64,000 nt of DNA from Sphingomonas sp. UNC305MFCol5.2 (GTDB lineage Bacteria; Pseudomonadota; Alphaproteobacteria; Sphingomonadales; Sphingomonadaceae). Of the stretch, positions 1-9,246 are shown piece by piece; the stretch's first letter is position 1, and every line of letters begins with the position of its first letter. The stretch spans positions 558,001 to 622,000 of the forward strand of contig NZ_JOOE01000002.1 in assembly GCF_000712135.1 (NCBI RefSeq), in the 5' to 3' direction. The notes beneath the pieces were generated by a model, which searched no databases, was not told where the DNA came from, and saw nothing but the letters and a program-made list of their open reading frames with translations. The position numbers and the translations under genes were made by a program.

Positions 1-198
1 ACCGTCCGTCAGCGTGGCGGGGCCACGCTGACGGTCTCGCGCGTGTCGTACGACACCTTGGGCTATGGCCTGCCCAACAACATCCAGTTCGCGGTGAGCG
101 GGCTCCAGCCCAACATCTATTACGACGTGACGATCGATCGAGTGGCGGTCGGCGGCGCCCAGCGCAGCTACAGTTATTTCTTCCGGATCATCCCGTGA
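1..198 (+). CDS. C-terminal fragment of an unknown protein
   Basis: An open frame enters from the left edge and stops at TGA 196-198, giving the last 65 residues of a protein whose start lies outside the window. The visible part alternates hydrophobic and polar residues and is rich in Tyr, Val and Ile (it ends with residues YFFRIIP), as in a beta-strand-rich secreted or surface domain. It has coding character: there are no stops in this frame and third positions are GC-rich. No family could be recognised. It reads toward dnaA, and an inverted repeat at 210-262 follows directly and could end its transcript. Confidence 0.6.
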   Translation, partial: TVRQRGGATLTVSRVSYDTLGYGLPNNIQFAVSGLQPNIYYDVTIDRVAVGGAQRSYSYFFRIIP

Positions 199-209
199 GG
201 CGGGACAAT

Positions 210-262
210 CGGGGTGGAGGCGTGACCATAGCGTTTGCCCCGCTCTCGTCTCCTCCACCCCG
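210..262. terminator. Inverted repeat between the partial gene and dnaA
   Basis: An 11-base arm at 210-220 (CGGGGTGGAGG) is the exact reverse complement of 252-262, with a 31-base loop. It lies just after the stop of the left-edge gene and before the convergent end of dnaA. There is no T-run, so intrinsic termination is only a suggestion. Confidence 0.3.
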
Positions 263-341
263 CCCCCACCCGAGGGTGGGAAGCCGCCTCCCGTGAGAGA
301 CGGAAACGGGTTTGCGCTCAGCCTTCATGCGGCAAAGCCGC

Positions 342-1709
342 TCAGCCTTCCAGCGAGCGCATCAGCGCGCGGACCGCGCCGTCGATCTCGACATCCTTGC
401 CGCGCAACTCCTCGATCCGCCTGACCGCGTGGATCACGGTCGAGTGGTCGCGATTGCCGAATTTCCGTCCGATCTCGGGAAGCGAACGCGTGGTGAGACG
501 CTTCGCGAGATACATCGCGATCTGGCGCGGGCGCGCGATCGCCACGGCGCGGCGCTCCGAAATCAAGTCGATCTGCTTGACCTCGAAATGGCTCGATACC
601 GCGCGCTGGATCTCGTCGATCGTGATGCGTCTTTGCGCGCTGCGCAGCACTTCGCCCAGCGTGGTCACTGCGAAGTCGATCGTGATCGTCTCATTCGAGA
701 GGTTGGCGTAAGCCAGCAATCGATTGAGCGCGCCTTCGAGCTCGCGGACGTTCGACGTGATTCGCGCCGCCAGCAGGTCGATCACCTCGTCGGGCATGTC
801 GACCGCAGGCATATCCTCGAGCTTGCGCGCCACGATCGCGCGGCGCAGCTCCAGCTCGGCAGGCTTGATGTCCGCCACCAGCCCCGAGCCGAGCCGTCCC
901 GCGAGCCGCGGCTCGAAGCCCTCGAGCGCCTGCGGCGCGCGATCGGCGGCGATCACCAGCCGCTTCCCCGACGACATGAACTCGTTGACGGTGTGGAAGA
1001 ACTCTTCCTGCGTCGCATCCTTGCCGCCGATGAACTGGAGATCGTCGATCATCAGCAGGTCGACCGAACGCAGCCGCGTCTTGAATGCGTGCGTGTCCTT
1101 GTTGCGCAGCGCCTGGACGAATTCGAACATGAAGCGCTCGGCGGTCACGTAGATCGCGGTCGCTTCCGGATTGGCGTCGAGGAACGCATGGCCGAGCGCA
1201 TGCATCAGGTGCGTCTTGCCCTGGCCGGTGCCCGAATGGAGATAGAGCGGGCTGAATTGCGGCATGCCCGGTTGCGCCACGGCTTTTGCCGCGTTGAACG
1301 CCACCCGATTGGTCGAATCGACGACGAATCGCTCGAAGCTGAAACGCGGATCGAACGCCGGACGCTCACCGGGCGCCGCCACCGGCGCGATCGCGGGCTC
1401 GGCCGTGAGCACCTGCTTGGGCTCGTCGGCCATCGTCTCGATCGTGACGCTGGTCACGTCGGGCAGCACCGCGCGGAATTCGAGCAGCAGCCGCTCGGAA
1501 TAGTGATTCTTCACCCACTGGGTCATGAACGCCGAAGGCAGGCCCAGACGCACGGCTTCGTCGGTCGAGCCCTGAATCAGCACCACCGGCTTCAGCCACT
1601 GGTCGAACAGGCGCTGGCCCGCGGAACGGCGCAGGTTGCCGCGCACATGGCTCCACGCCTTGCTGACTGCCTCCATGTCATTCCGCTCCAGTGTCTGGAC
1701 TTGAGTCAC
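342..1709 (-). CDS. dnaA: Chromosomal replication initiator DnaA
   Basis: AAA+ ATPase that binds DnaA boxes and opens the replication origin. The chosen start is GTG at 1709-1707, preceded by AAGGAGG at good spacing, which gives 455 aa. The open frame continues upstream to 1937, but that extension looks non-coding. Domain I starts near EAVSKAW. After a linker come Walker A GTGQGKTH at about 160-167 and Walker B LLMIDDL at about 218-224, then sensor motifs. The C-terminal helix-turn-helix DNA-binding domain carries the family signature around RDHSTVIHAVRRIE. Length is normal for alphaproteobacteria. It lies downstream of rpsT in the same direction, separated by an AT-richer leader and the rpsT terminator, so it is probably transcribed from its own promoter within 1710-2080. 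Confidence 0.97.
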   Translation of the reverse strand: MTQVQTLERNDMEAVSKAWSHVRGNLRRSAGQRLFDQWLKPVVLIQGSTDEAVRLGLPSAFMTQWVKNHYSERLLLEFRAVLPDVTSVTIETMADEPKQVLTAEPAIAPVAAPGERPAFDPRFSFERFVVDSTNRVAFNAAKAVAQPGMPQFSPLYLHSGTGQGKTHLMHALGHAFLDANPEATAIYVTAERFMFEFVQALRNKDTHAFKTRLRSVDLLMIDDLQFIGGKDATQEEFFHTVNEFMSSGKRLVIAADRAPQALEGFEPRLAGRLGSGLVADIKPAELELRRAIVARKLEDMPAVDMPDEVIDLLAARITSNVRELEGALNRLLAYANLSNETITIDFAVTTLGEVLRSAQRRITIDEIQRAVSSHFEVKQIDLISERRAVAIARPRQIAMYLAKRLTTRSLPEIGRKFGNRDHSTVIHAVRRIEELRGKDVEIDGAVRALMRSLEG

Positions 1710-2083
1710 AACGACGCACCCCTCCTTCGCGGAAAGCAGACCCTTTCCGCGCGTAAACCCGCTACGACCTAAGGCTCTACTGCAGCCGGAATCTTGCCCC
1801 CAGGCTGGCGCGTCGAGCTTCACAACCCCGGCACGAAACACGACCGGGAGGACTGTTTTAGGAACCGAAATTCGAGTCGAGCAAGGGGGCGATGTGCAAA
1901 GAAAGTGAAATAGTTTTGTTGACTCGGAAGAACCCACGGTTTTCCGTCATGTCACAATTTTCTACCTAAGAAATCAGCAACTTACGACAACCTTCATAAA
2001 ATTGAAGGATGCGAATCGTTGGTTTTCCGCCACTTATGCTGTCCCAATCGGCAACAGCCGCCAAGTGCTTTGCTGCACACGCG
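1710..2083. other. Intergenic leader between rpsT and dnaA
   Basis: No gene is visible here. The stretch 1840-2040 is clearly less GC-rich than its surroundings and probably carries the dnaA promoter. I searched by eye for the DnaA box consensus TTATCCACA and its complement and found none, so this is not supported as oriC. An 8-base word GTTTTCCG occurs twice, near 1938 and 2020. Nothing else stands out. Confidence 0.5.
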
Positions 2084-2113
2084 AAAAACCCCGCCGGAGC
2101 AGCTCCGACGGGG
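2084..2113 (-). terminator. Rho-independent terminator of rpsT
   Basis: Read on the minus strand, a GC-rich stem (arm CCCCGTCGGAGC, closing arm GCTCCGGCGGGG, one wobble) is followed at once by TTTTT. The stem spans 2089-2113 and the T-run is 2084-2088. It lies about 20 bases past the rpsT stop codon. Confidence 0.85.
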
Positions 2114-2135
2114 TAACGTTACGGAAATGTGACGC

Positions 2136-2399
2136 TTATGCCAGCGCTTGGACGCGCTTGTTGAGGCGCGAGAACTTCCGGCTGGCGGTATTCTTGTGCA
2201 GCACGCCCTTGGCGACGCCCCGCTGCAGCTCGGGCTGCGCGGCGGCGAGCGCGACGGTGGCCGCGGCCTTGTCGCCCGATTCGAGCGCCGACTCGACCTT
2301 CTTGATGAAGGTCCGGATACGGCTCACGCGGTTGCCGTTGATTTCCGCACGGCGGTCGTTCCGCCGGATGCGCTTCTTCGCTTGCGGCGTATTCGCCAT
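2136..2399 (-). CDS. rpsT: 30S ribosomal protein S20
   Basis: Small basic protein (87 aa) that binds 16S rRNA early in 30S assembly. The N-terminus [14 protein letters not shown] and the Lys/Arg/Ala-rich helical composition are typical of bS20, and the length matches the family. An AGGAACGAG ribosome-binding sequence precedes the ATG. A strong intrinsic terminator follows at 2084-2113. rpsT beside dnaA is a common alphaproteobacterial arrangement. Confidence 0.97.
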   Translation of the reverse strand: MANTPQAKKRIRRNDRRAEINGNRVSRIRTFIKKVESALESGDKAAATVALAAAQPELQRGVAKGVLHKNTASRKFSRLNKRVQALA

Positions 2400-2501
2400 G
2401 CCGTCTCGTTCCTGCTCAATTGGAGAGGCGCGGGAGGCCCACGCCGGGAAAGGCGAGCCCCTTAACGTCTGAGGCGATTCGGGTCAATCATTTCTGGCCC
2501 A

Positions 2502-3311
2502 TCATTTCTGGCATCGCGGACACCAGAAGGTCGATCGTCCCGAATCGACTCGCCGCTCCACCAGCCCTCCGCATTCGCAAGGCTCGCCTTCGCGGCCATA
2601 GACGCGCCATTCCTTGGCGAAATAGCCGAGCTCGCCGTCGGGCCGCGCATAGTCCCGGAGCGTCGAACCGCCCGCGCGAATCGCCGCGGTCAGTACCTCG
2701 CGCACCGCTTCGACCAGTTTCGTCAGCCGCGCCCTGCTGATCGTCCCGGCCGGCCGGGTCGGGGCGATTCGCGCGAGATACAGCGCCTCGCACACATAGA
2801 TATTGCCCAGGCCCGCGACGATCCGCTGATCGAGCAGCAGCGCCTTCACCGGAGCGGTCCGGTCCTCGAAGGCCTTGGCCAGATGCGCCGCGTCGAAGTC
2901 CGGCCCCAGCGGCTCAGGGCCCAGCGCCTTGAATGCCGGCCATTCCGCCAGCTCCCCGGTCGACACCAGGTCGATCGATCCGAATCGTCGCGCATCGTTG
3001 AGCGCGAGCCGGTGCCTGACGGTCTCGATCACGAAATGGTCGTGCTTGCCCAATTCCTCGGGATCGATCCGCCACCGCCCCGACATGCCGAGATGGAAGA
3101 CGAGCGTATCGCCGCGATCGGTATCGATCAGCCCATATTTGGCGCGCCGTCCCAGCCCGGTTACGGTCGCGCCGGTCAGCCTCTGCCCCAGATCGGGCGG
3201 GAACGGCCGGCGCAAATCGCTGCGCCGCAAGGTCACCCGTTCGATCCGCGCGCCTTGCAGCACCGGCTCGAGTCCACGCACGGTCGTCTCGACTTCGGGG
3301 AGCTCTGGCAT
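2502..3311 (-). CDS. mutM: Formamidopyrimidine-DNA glycosylase (Fpg)
   Basis: Bifunctional base-excision repair enzyme that removes 8-oxoguanine and other oxidised purines and cleaves the abasic site. It starts MPELPEVETT, so the catalytic Pro and Glu follow the initiator Met, and a conserved Lys lies in RRAKYGL near residue 58. The H2TH region is around GLGNIYVCEALY. The C-terminus carries a zinc finger, but its first pair is CEC (C-x-C) rather than the usual C-x2-C, while the second pair is CPRC. Length (269 aa) is normal. It is divergent from ubiE, with 45 bases between the start codons. Confidence 0.95.
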   Translation of the reverse strand: MPELPEVETTVRGLEPVLQGARIERVTLRRSDLRRPFPPDLGQRLTGATVTGLGRRAKYGLIDTDRGDTLVFHLGMSGRWRIDPEELGKHDHFVIETVRHRLALNDARRFGSIDLVSTGELAEWPAFKALGPEPLGPDFDAAHLAKAFEDRTAPVKALLLDQRIVAGLGNIYVCEALYLARIAPTRPAGTISRARLTKLVEAVREVLTAAIRAGGSTLRDYARPDGELGYFAKEWRVYGREGEPCECGGLVERRVDSGRSTFWCPRCQK

Positions 3312-3356
3312 GCCAACCCCCTAGCCGCGCTCCCCTCCCCCCGCTAGAGCGCAGCC

Positions 3357-4088
3357 ATGCCCGACACCGTCTCCTTCGGCTACGAAGACATCGCCCCCGA
3401 GGACAAAACCGCCCGCGTCGGCGAAGTCTTCTCCAGCGTCGCGTCGAAATACGATCTGATGAACGATGCCATGTCGGGCGGCCTTCACCGTCTGTGGAAG
3501 GATCTGTTCGTCCGGCGGGTGAAGCCCCGCGCCGGCGAGCACATCCTCGACATGGCCGGCGGCACCGGCGACATCGCCTTCCGCATGGTCCCCTCGGGTG
3601 CAGCGATTACCGTCGCCGACATCAATCCGGAGATGCTTGGCGTAGGCGTCGAGCGCGCCGCACAGCGCGGGATCGACGGCCTCGTCTGGACCGAGGCCAA
3701 TGCCGAGACGCTGCAATTCCCCGACAAGTTCTTCGATGCCTACACGATCGCCTTTGGCATAAGGAACGTGACCGACATCCCCGCGGCGCTCCGCGAGGCG
3801 CACCGCGTGCTGAAGCGCGGCGGCCGCTTCTACGTGCTCGAATTCTCGACGACGCAGTGGCCGGGCTTCGCGCAGGTCTATGACGCCTATTCGCACCATC
3901 TGGTGCCTAGGCTCGGCAGGCTGCTCGCCAACGATGCCGATTCCTACCGCTACCTAATCGAATCGATCCGCCGCTTCCCGCCGATGCCCGAGTTCGAGGC
4001 GATGATCCGCGACGCCGGCTTCACCCAGACCAAGGTCGAGCCGCTGCTCGGTGGCCTCGTCGCGATCCACAGCGGCTGGAAGATTTGA
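3357..4088 (+). CDS. ubiE: Ubiquinone/menaquinone C-methyltransferase UbiE
   Basis: SAM-dependent methyltransferase that C-methylates the benzoquinol ring in ubiquinone biosynthesis. The 243-aa protein has the family signature YDLMNDAMSGGLHRLWKD at about 32-49, the SAM-binding motif LDMAGGTGDIA at 64-74, and the late motif LKRGGRFYVLEFS. It ends LVAIHSGWKI, the usual UbiE C-terminus. ubiB begins 7 bases downstream, so the two ubiquinone genes form one operon. Confidence 0.96.
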   Translation: MPDTVSFGYEDIAPEDKTARVGEVFSSVASKYDLMNDAMSGGLHRLWKDLFVRRVKPRAGEHILDMAGGTGDIAFRMVPSGAAITVADINPEMLGVGVERAAQRGIDGLVWTEANAETLQFPDKFFDAYTIAFGIRNVTDIPAALREAHRVLKRGGRFYVLEFSTTQWPGFAQVYDAYSHHLVPRLGRLLANDADSYRYLIESIRRFPPMPEFEAMIRDAGFTQTKVEPLLGGLVAIHSGWKI

Positions 4089-4095
4089 ACCGCCT

Positions 4096-5631
4096 GTGAC
4101 CGCCCCGCCCGTCCACCTTTACCGCCTGCTCAAATGGGGCCGCATCCTTGCGCGTCACGGCGCGCTGCGCGGCATTGAGCGCGATCCCAACACGCCGAAG
4201 CCGGTTCGCCGCATCGCCCGCATCGCCCGCTTCGGCGCGCGCATCCCCACGACGCCGCGCTACGCCGACGCCTTCCAGGCGATCGGTCCCGCCGCGATCA
4301 AGCTCGGCCAGACGCTCGCCACCCGTCCGGATCTGGTCGGCGAGGAAGCCGCGCACGATCTGCTCCGCCTCCAGGACGCGCTTCCGCCGCTCTCCTTCGC
4401 GGTGATCCGCGAGCGTATCGAATCCTCCTATGGTCGCCCGCTCGAGACCTTCTTCGCCTCGATCGACGAAACCCCGGTCGGCGCCGCCTCGATCGCGCAG
4501 GTCCACCGCGCTGTCACCACCGAGGGCGCGCAGGTCGCGGTCAAGGTGCTGCGCCCCGGCGTCGAGGCCGAATTCGCAAGGGCGATCGAAACCTATGAAT
4601 GGGCCGCCGCCCAGGTCGAGGGCATGGGCGGCGAGGCCGCGCGGCTGCGTCCCCGTCTGATCATCGAGACCTTCAAGCGCTGGACCGCGCGCGAGCTCGA
4701 CTTGCGCCGCGAAGCCGCCTCGGCCTCCGAGCTCGCCGAGGGCATGACCGCCGAGCCCGATTTCTACGTCCCCGCGATCGATTGGCAGCGCACCACCGGC
4801 AAGGTGCTCGTCCTCGAATGGCTCGACGGCATCAAGCTGTCGGACCGCGCCGCTCTGGTCGCCGCCGGGCACGACACGACCGCGCTCGCCGGCAAGCTGA
4901 TCCGCGCGTTCCTGCGCCAGGCGATCGCCGAAGGCTTCTTCCACGCCGACATGCACCAGGGGAATCTCTTCGCGCTCCCCGACGGCCGCATCGCCGCGAT
5001 CGACTTCGGCATCATGGGCCGGATCGATCGCCGCGCCCGCGTCTGGCTCGCCGAGATTCTCTACGGCCTGATCACCGGCAATTATAAACGCGTCGCCGAA
5101 ATCCATTTCGAGGCCGGATACGTTCCCCCGCACCACAATGTCGCCGAGTTCGCCACTGCCTTGCGCGCCGTCGGCGAGCCGATGCGCGGTCTCCCGGTCA
5201 AGGACATGTCGGTCGGCGCGATGCTCGACGGGCTGTTCAACATCACGCGCGATTTCGACATGCAGACCCAGCCGCATCTCCTCCTCCTCCAGAAGACGAT
5301 GGTGATGGTCGAAGGCGTCGCGCGCGGGCTCGATCCCGAGATCAACCTGTGGGAAACCTCGGCCCCGTTCGTCCGCGAATGGATCCGCACCGAACTCGGC
5401 CCCGAGGCCGCGGTGGCCGACCGGATCATCACCGATCTGCGCACCCTCGCCCGCCTGCCCCAGCTCATCCGCAACATCGAATTGCGCTACCCGACACCCG
5501 GCGGCGCGCCTCCCGCCCCGCCCTTGCGCGAGATCGAAGTGGTCCGCGTCGGCGGCGGCTGGCGCTATGCGGCGGTGGCGGTGCTCGCCGCGGCCGCGAG
5601 CGCCGCGGCGATGTGGATAGCGTTCCTGTAG
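4096..5631 (+). CDS. ubiB: Ubiquinone biosynthesis protein kinase-like UbiB
   Basis: Atypical ADCK/UbiB-family protein that uses ATP to support coenzyme Q biosynthesis at the inner membrane. The GTG at 4096 is chosen because it lies just after the ubiE stop and gives the usual N-terminus (511 aa). The frame is open to 4051, but that part overlaps ubiE. Family features are the KxGQ motif KLGQ near residue 69, the Ala-rich nucleotide loop GAASIAQV, the Lys in VAVKVLRPG, the catalytic segment HADMHQGN, the metal-binding DFG, and a C-terminal hydrophobic helix (last 25 residues) that would anchor it in the membrane. Confidence 0.94.
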   Translation: MTAPPVHLYRLLKWGRILARHGALRGIERDPNTPKPVRRIARIARFGARIPTTPRYADAFQAIGPAAIKLGQTLATRPDLVGEEAAHDLLRLQDALPPLSFAVIRERIESSYGRPLETFFASIDETPVGAASIAQVHRAVTTEGAQVAVKVLRPGVEAEFARAIETYEWAAAQVEGMGGEAARLRPRLIIETFKRWTARELDLRREAASASELAEGMTAEPDFYVPAIDWQRTTGKVLVLEWLDGIKLSDRAALVAAGHDTTALAGKLIRAFLRQAIAEGFFHADMHQGNLFALPDGRIAAIDFGIMGRIDRRARVWLAEILYGLITGNYKRVAEIHFEAGYVPPHHNVAEFATALRAVGEPMRGLPVKDMSVGAMLDGLFNITRDFDMQTQPHLLLLQKTMVMVEGVARGLDPEINLWETSAPFVREWIRTELGPEAAVADRIITDLRTLARLPQLIRNIELRYPTPGGAPPAPPLREIEVVRVGGGWRYAAVAVLAAAASAAAMWIAFL

Positions 5632-5732
5632 AAATCCCTCCCCGCAGAATTCCGCCCCGCAGAGGAGAGGCGGAGACGAGCGAAGCGAGCCTCTCGACAC
5701 CGGCTCCACCGTCCGTGTAGTCCCGCGCCAGC

Positions 5733-6848
5733 ATGGCCCGTTCCGCCACTCTTTGGCTCGCCGCCCCCAGTCGTTTCGCCGGCTTGCGCAAATCGCGCGC
5801 GCGGATCGCGATCGGGCTGCTGGTGCTGCTGCTCCTCGCCTGCCTGACCGCGCTCACCGTGCCCGATCCCGCAGCGGTCTCGGGCGGGTCCGGGGCCAGC
5901 CAGTCAGACCAGACCGATCTGATGGTCTATGAAAAGATCGTCGCGGGAGTGAAGGGCGGCGGCGACTATTACACCGTCGCGACCGACACGCTGCGCGCCG
6001 GCGGCTATCCGCTGCGTCCGTTCTTCACCGTCCGCATGCCATCGCTCGCCGTGCTGCAGGCGGCCCTGCCCGCCTGGGGGCCGGCAGCGTTGCTCTATCT
6101 GCTCGCCGCTTATGTCGGGCTGGTCTGGGTACTTCGCCTCCGCGAGGCGCTGCCGCGCGCAGTGCCGCGCATCTTCGCGGGCGTGCTGCTGATCGGGTCG
6201 ATGCTCGCTTTCCTGCAGCCCGATCTCGCCGCCTTTCACGAGATCTGGGCAGGGCTGCTGATCGCGCTCTCGCTCGGACTGCGCCGGCCCGGCCGGTGGG
6301 TCGAAGCAGTCGCGTTCGGACTCGTCGCGATGCTGATCCGCGAGACCGCAGCGCTCTATGCGGTCGTGATGCTGGCGATAGCATGGCTCGAAGGCGAGCG
6401 GCGCGAGGCGCTGGGCTGGATTGCCGCGCTGACCCTGTTTGCCGCCGCGCTTGCCGCGCACGCCTGGGCCGTCACCGGCGTCACCGGCCCGCTCGATCCC
6501 GCCTCCCCCGGCTGGAGCGGACTGCTCGGCTTCGGCTTTTTCGTGAAGGCCATCGCGCTGGCCACTGCGCTCCAGCTCGTTCCGATCGCCGCAGCGGCAT
6601 TGATCGTCGGACTCTGCCTGTTCGGCTGGGCATCGTGGAACGACCCGCTGGGGCTTCGCATGCTGGTCGTTTTCGCATGCTATGCGGCGCTGATCGGGGT
6701 CTTTGCGCGCCTCGACACCTTTTATTGGGCGCTGATGGTGGCGCCGCTATTCCTCGTCGGGCTGGTCTTCGTGCCCGATGGATTGCGCGACTTGTTTCGC
6801 CCGAGCCTCGACAGGCGACGCATAACGGTGACAAGGGTGGCGCGATGA
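5733..6848 (+). CDS. Polytopic membrane protein, possibly GT-C glycosyltransferase-like
   Basis: A 371-aa integral membrane protein with about nine to ten hydrophobic helices, the first at about 25-43. After that helix, an outside-facing loop contains DLMVYEKIVAGVKGGGDYY. Acidic and aromatic residues in the first loop followed by repeated helices resemble GT-C enzymes that use lipid-linked sugars, but no decisive motif is present, so the function is unassigned. Its stop overlaps the ATG of coaBC by four bases (ATGA), so the two are translationally coupled. The 100-base gap before it contains no strong promoter signal. Confidence 0.75.
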   Translation: MARSATLWLAAPSRFAGLRKSRARIAIGLLVLLLLACLTALTVPDPAAVSGGSGASQSDQTDLMVYEKIVAGVKGGGDYYTVATDTLRAGGYPLRPFFTVRMPSLAVLQAALPAWGPAALLYLLAAYVGLVWVLRLREALPRAVPRIFAGVLLIGSMLAFLQPDLAAFHEIWAGLLIALSLGLRRPGRWVEAVAFGLVAMLIRETAALYAVVMLAIAWLEGERREALGWIAALTLFAAALAAHAWAVTGVTGPLDPASPGWSGLLGFGFFVKAIALATALQLVPIAAAALIVGLCLFGWASWNDPLGLRMLVVFACYAALIGVFARLDTFYWALMVAPLFLVGLVFVPDGLRDLFRPSLDRRRITVTRVAR

Positions 6849-8014
6849 AGCGCATCTTGCTGATCGTGGGCGGCGGCATCGCGGCATACAAGGCTTGCGA
6901 GCTGGTCCGGCTGTGCCGCAAGGCCGGAATCGGCGTGAAAGTCGTGCTGACCGAGGGAGGCAGCCACTTCGTCACGCCGATGACGCTCGCCGCGCTCTCC
7001 GAGAACCAGGTCTATACGACGCTCTGGGACCTCAAGGACGAGGCCGAGATGGGGCATATCCAGTTGAGCCGCGAGGCCGATCTGGTCGTCGTTGCCCCCG
7101 CCACCGCCGATCTGCTCGCGAAGATGGCCGCCGGCCTCGCCGACGATCTCGCCACGACCCTGCTCCTCGCCACCGACAAGCCCGTCCTCGCCGCCCCCGC
7201 GATGAACGTCCGGATGTGGCAGCACGCCGCGACGGTCCGCAACGTCGCCCGGCTGCGCGCCGACGGCGTCACGATTCTCGAGCCTGACGAGGGCCCGATG
7301 GCGTGCGGCGAATATGGCCCCGGCCGCCTTCCCGAGCCTGAGGCGATCCTCGCCGCAATCCAGGCGCATCTGGGCATGGACCAGCGGCTGACCGGCAAGC
7401 ACATCCTCGTCACCGCCGGCCCCACCCACGAACCGATCGATCCGGTTCGTTACATCGCCAACCGCTCCTCGGGCCGCCAGGGCTATGCGATCGCCGAGGC
7501 GCTCGCCCGCCTCGGCGCCCGCGTCACGCTGGTGTCCGGTCCGGTTACGCTCCCCACCCCCGCCGATGTCACCCGCATCGATGTCGAGACCGCCCGGGAA
7601 ATGGCCGAGGCCGTCGCGACAGCCCTCCCCGCCGATGCCGCGGTGATGGTCGCCGCGGTCGGCGACTGGCGCGCCGAAGCGGCCGCGCAGAAGCTCAAGA
7701 AAGGCGACGCGCCGCCGTCGCTGGCGCTCTCCGAAAACCCCGACATCCTCGCGTCGCTGGCGCAGGATCCGCGCCGCCCGAAGCTGGTCGTGGGCTTCGC
7801 CGCCGAAACCGAGCGGGTGATCGAACACGCCACCGCAAAAAGGACCCGCAAGGCCGCCGACTGGATTGTCGCCAACGACGTTTCGGGCGACGTCATGGGG
7901 GGTGAAGCCAACACCGTGCATCTCGTCACCGCCGCCGGCGTCGAACATTGGGATCGCCTGCCCAAGGCCGAAGTCGCGCGCCGGCTCGCGGAGCGGATCG
8001 CCGATGCGCTCTAG
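6845..8014 (+). CDS. coaBC: Coenzyme A biosynthesis bifunctional protein CoaBC
   Basis: Joins 4'-phosphopantothenate to cysteine (CoaB) and decarboxylates the product to 4'-phosphopantetheine (CoaC). The ATG at 6845 gives 389 aa; the longer open frame upstream belongs to the neighbouring membrane-protein gene read in another frame. The N-terminal flavin-binding CoaC domain (about 1-180) has GGGIAAYKA, APAMNVRMW and the catalytic Cys segment MACGEYGPGR. The C-terminal CoaB Rossmann domain starts at KHILVTAGPTHEPID and has RSSGRQGYA, a KLKK segment and NPDIL. It sits in a packed run with the lipoprotein gene and dut. Confidence 0.95.
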   Translation: MKRILLIVGGGIAAYKACELVRLCRKAGIGVKVVLTEGGSHFVTPMTLAALSENQVYTTLWDLKDEAEMGHIQLSREADLVVVAPATADLLAKMAAGLADDLATTLLLATDKPVLAAPAMNVRMWQHAATVRNVARLRADGVTILEPDEGPMACGEYGPGRLPEPEAILAAIQAHLGMDQRLTGKHILVTAGPTHEPIDPVRYIANRSSGRQGYAIAEALARLGARVTLVSGPVTLPTPADVTRIDVETAREMAEAVATALPADAAVMVAAVGDWRAEAAAQKLKKGDAPPSLALSENPDILASLAQDPRRPKLVVGFAAETERVIEHATAKRTRKAADWIVANDVSGDVMGGEANTVHLVTAAGVEHWDRLPKAEVARRLAERIADAL

Positions 8015-8798
8015 CCTCGCGCTCCTCCCCCTGCTCCTTGCCGCCTGCACCGCAACCTCGACCGCGCTGCAAACCGCCGACGCGGGCGACGCCCTTTATG
8101 CACGCAGCTTCGGCGCGGCGCACCCGGCGACCCTCCTCGTCGTTCTCCACGGCGACGCCCCGACCGAGAAACCCGGCTACCAGTACGCCTTCTCCGAGGA
8201 CCTCGCTGCGCATATCCCCAATTCGCGCGTCGTCGCGCTGCTGCGCCCCGGCTATGAGGATCCGCAAGGCAATCGCTCTCCCGGCGAGCGCGGCCTGACC
8301 ACCGGCGACAATTACACGCTCGACCGGCTCGAGGCGGTGAGCGCCTCGCTGCGCAAGCTCCGCGCGCGTTACCCCCAGGCCCGGCTCATCCTGATCGGCC
8401 ATTCGGGCGGTGCGGCGATGGCGGCCGATCTTGCCGGCACCCGCCCCGAGCTACTCGACGGGCTGCTGCTCGCCGCCTGCCCGTGCAGCCTTCCCGAATG
8501 GCGCCGCCACATGAAGGCGCGCATCCCCAACGCGCCGTTCGATCAGCCCGTCCAGAGCCTCGATCCGCTCCAGACGGTCGGCGGTGCCCAGCTCGAGCTG
8601 CGTGCCGCATTGGTCGTCGGTGCCGACGACCCGATCACTCCGCCCAAATTCTCGCGCGCTTATGCCGAGGCGCTGGCGCTGCGCGGGATCGCCACCGACT
8701 ATCGCGTGCTGCCCGGCAAGGGCCACGAGATCCTCGACGACCCCGAAGTGCTGAGCGCGGCCGAACGCCTCGCCGCCGCGCTCCCCAGGAAAGGCTGA
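8004..8798 (+). CDS. Lipoprotein alpha/beta hydrolase
   Basis: 264-aa predicted lipoprotein. The ATG at 8004 overlaps the end of coaBC by 11 bases and gives a short signal peptide ending in lipobox LLAAC, with the lipidated Cys at residue 15. The mature part is an alpha/beta hydrolase with a nucleophile elbow GHSGG (Ser134), a likely acid in GADDP (Asp208/209) and a His in GKGHE (His241). This is the complete Ser-Asp-His order of carboxylesterases and dienelactone-hydrolase-like enzymes. The substrate is unknown. Its position between coaBC and dut reflects operon packing rather than a shared pathway. Confidence 0.85.
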   Translation: MRSSLALLPLLLAACTATSTALQTADAGDALYARSFGAAHPATLLVVLHGDAPTEKPGYQYAFSEDLAAHIPNSRVVALLRPGYEDPQGNRSPGERGLTTGDNYTLDRLEAVSASLRKLRARYPQARLILIGHSGGAAMAADLAGTRPELLDGLLLAACPCSLPEWRRHMKARIPNAPFDQPVQSLDPLQTVGGAQLELRAALVVGADDPITPPKFSRAYAEALALRGIATDYRVLPGKGHEILDDPEVLSAAERLAAALPRKG

Positions 8799-8799
8799 C

Positions 8800-9246
8800 A
8801 TGCCCCTCCCGATCCGCATTGCCGTCCAGCGCCTGCCCCACGGCGAGGGCTTGCCGCTTCCGGCCTATGCGACGCATGGCGCCGCGGGGATGGACGTGGT
8901 CGCGGCGGAGGATCTCATCCTCGCGCCCGGCGCCCGCCACGCGATCGCCACCGGCTTCGCGATGGCTATTCCCGACGGATATGAGGTGCAGGTCCGTCCG
9001 CGCTCGGGGCTAGCGCTCAAGCACGGCGTCACGTGTCTCAACACCCCCGGCACGATCGACAGCGATTATCGCGGCGAAGTGAAGGTGATCCTCGCCAATC
9101 TCGGCAGCGCGCCCTTTCCGATCGCGCGCGGCGAGCGGATCGCCCAGCTCGTCCCCGCCGTCGTGCAGCGGGCAGCGCTCGACGAAGTCGCGTCACTTGA
9201 CGAAACCCTGCGAGGAGCCGGCGGCTTCGGCTCCACCGGCATGTGA
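8800..9246 (+). CDS. dut: dUTP diphosphatase
   Basis: Hydrolyses dUTP to dUMP and PPi, keeping uracil out of DNA and feeding thymidylate synthesis. The 148-aa protein has the five trimeric dUTPase motifs in order: [31 protein letters not shown] and the C-terminal GAGGFGSTG that closes over the active site. It starts one base after the preceding stop. Its own stop overlaps the GTG of the next gene. Confidence 0.96.
   Translation: MPLPIRIAVQRLPHGEGLPLPAYATHGAAGMDVVAAEDLILAPGARHAIATGFAMAIPDGYEVQVRPRSGLALKHGVTCLNTPGTIDSDYRGEVKVILANLGSAPFPIARGERIAQLVPAVVQRAALDEVASLDETLRGAGGFGSTGM

Noticed and set aside
312..1772. Long open frame on the plus strand opposite dnaA
   Set aside because: It is an antisense shadow of dnaA; composition is His/Arg/Asp-rich and has no ribosome-binding site or domain.
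1710..2083. oriC near dnaA
   Set aside because: No DnaA boxes were found by eye; only AT-richness and gene order favour it.
6296..6844. N-terminal extension of coaBC
   Set aside because: The extension overlaps the membrane-protein gene in another frame and is Arg/Ala-rich; the ATG at 6845 gives the known N-terminus.
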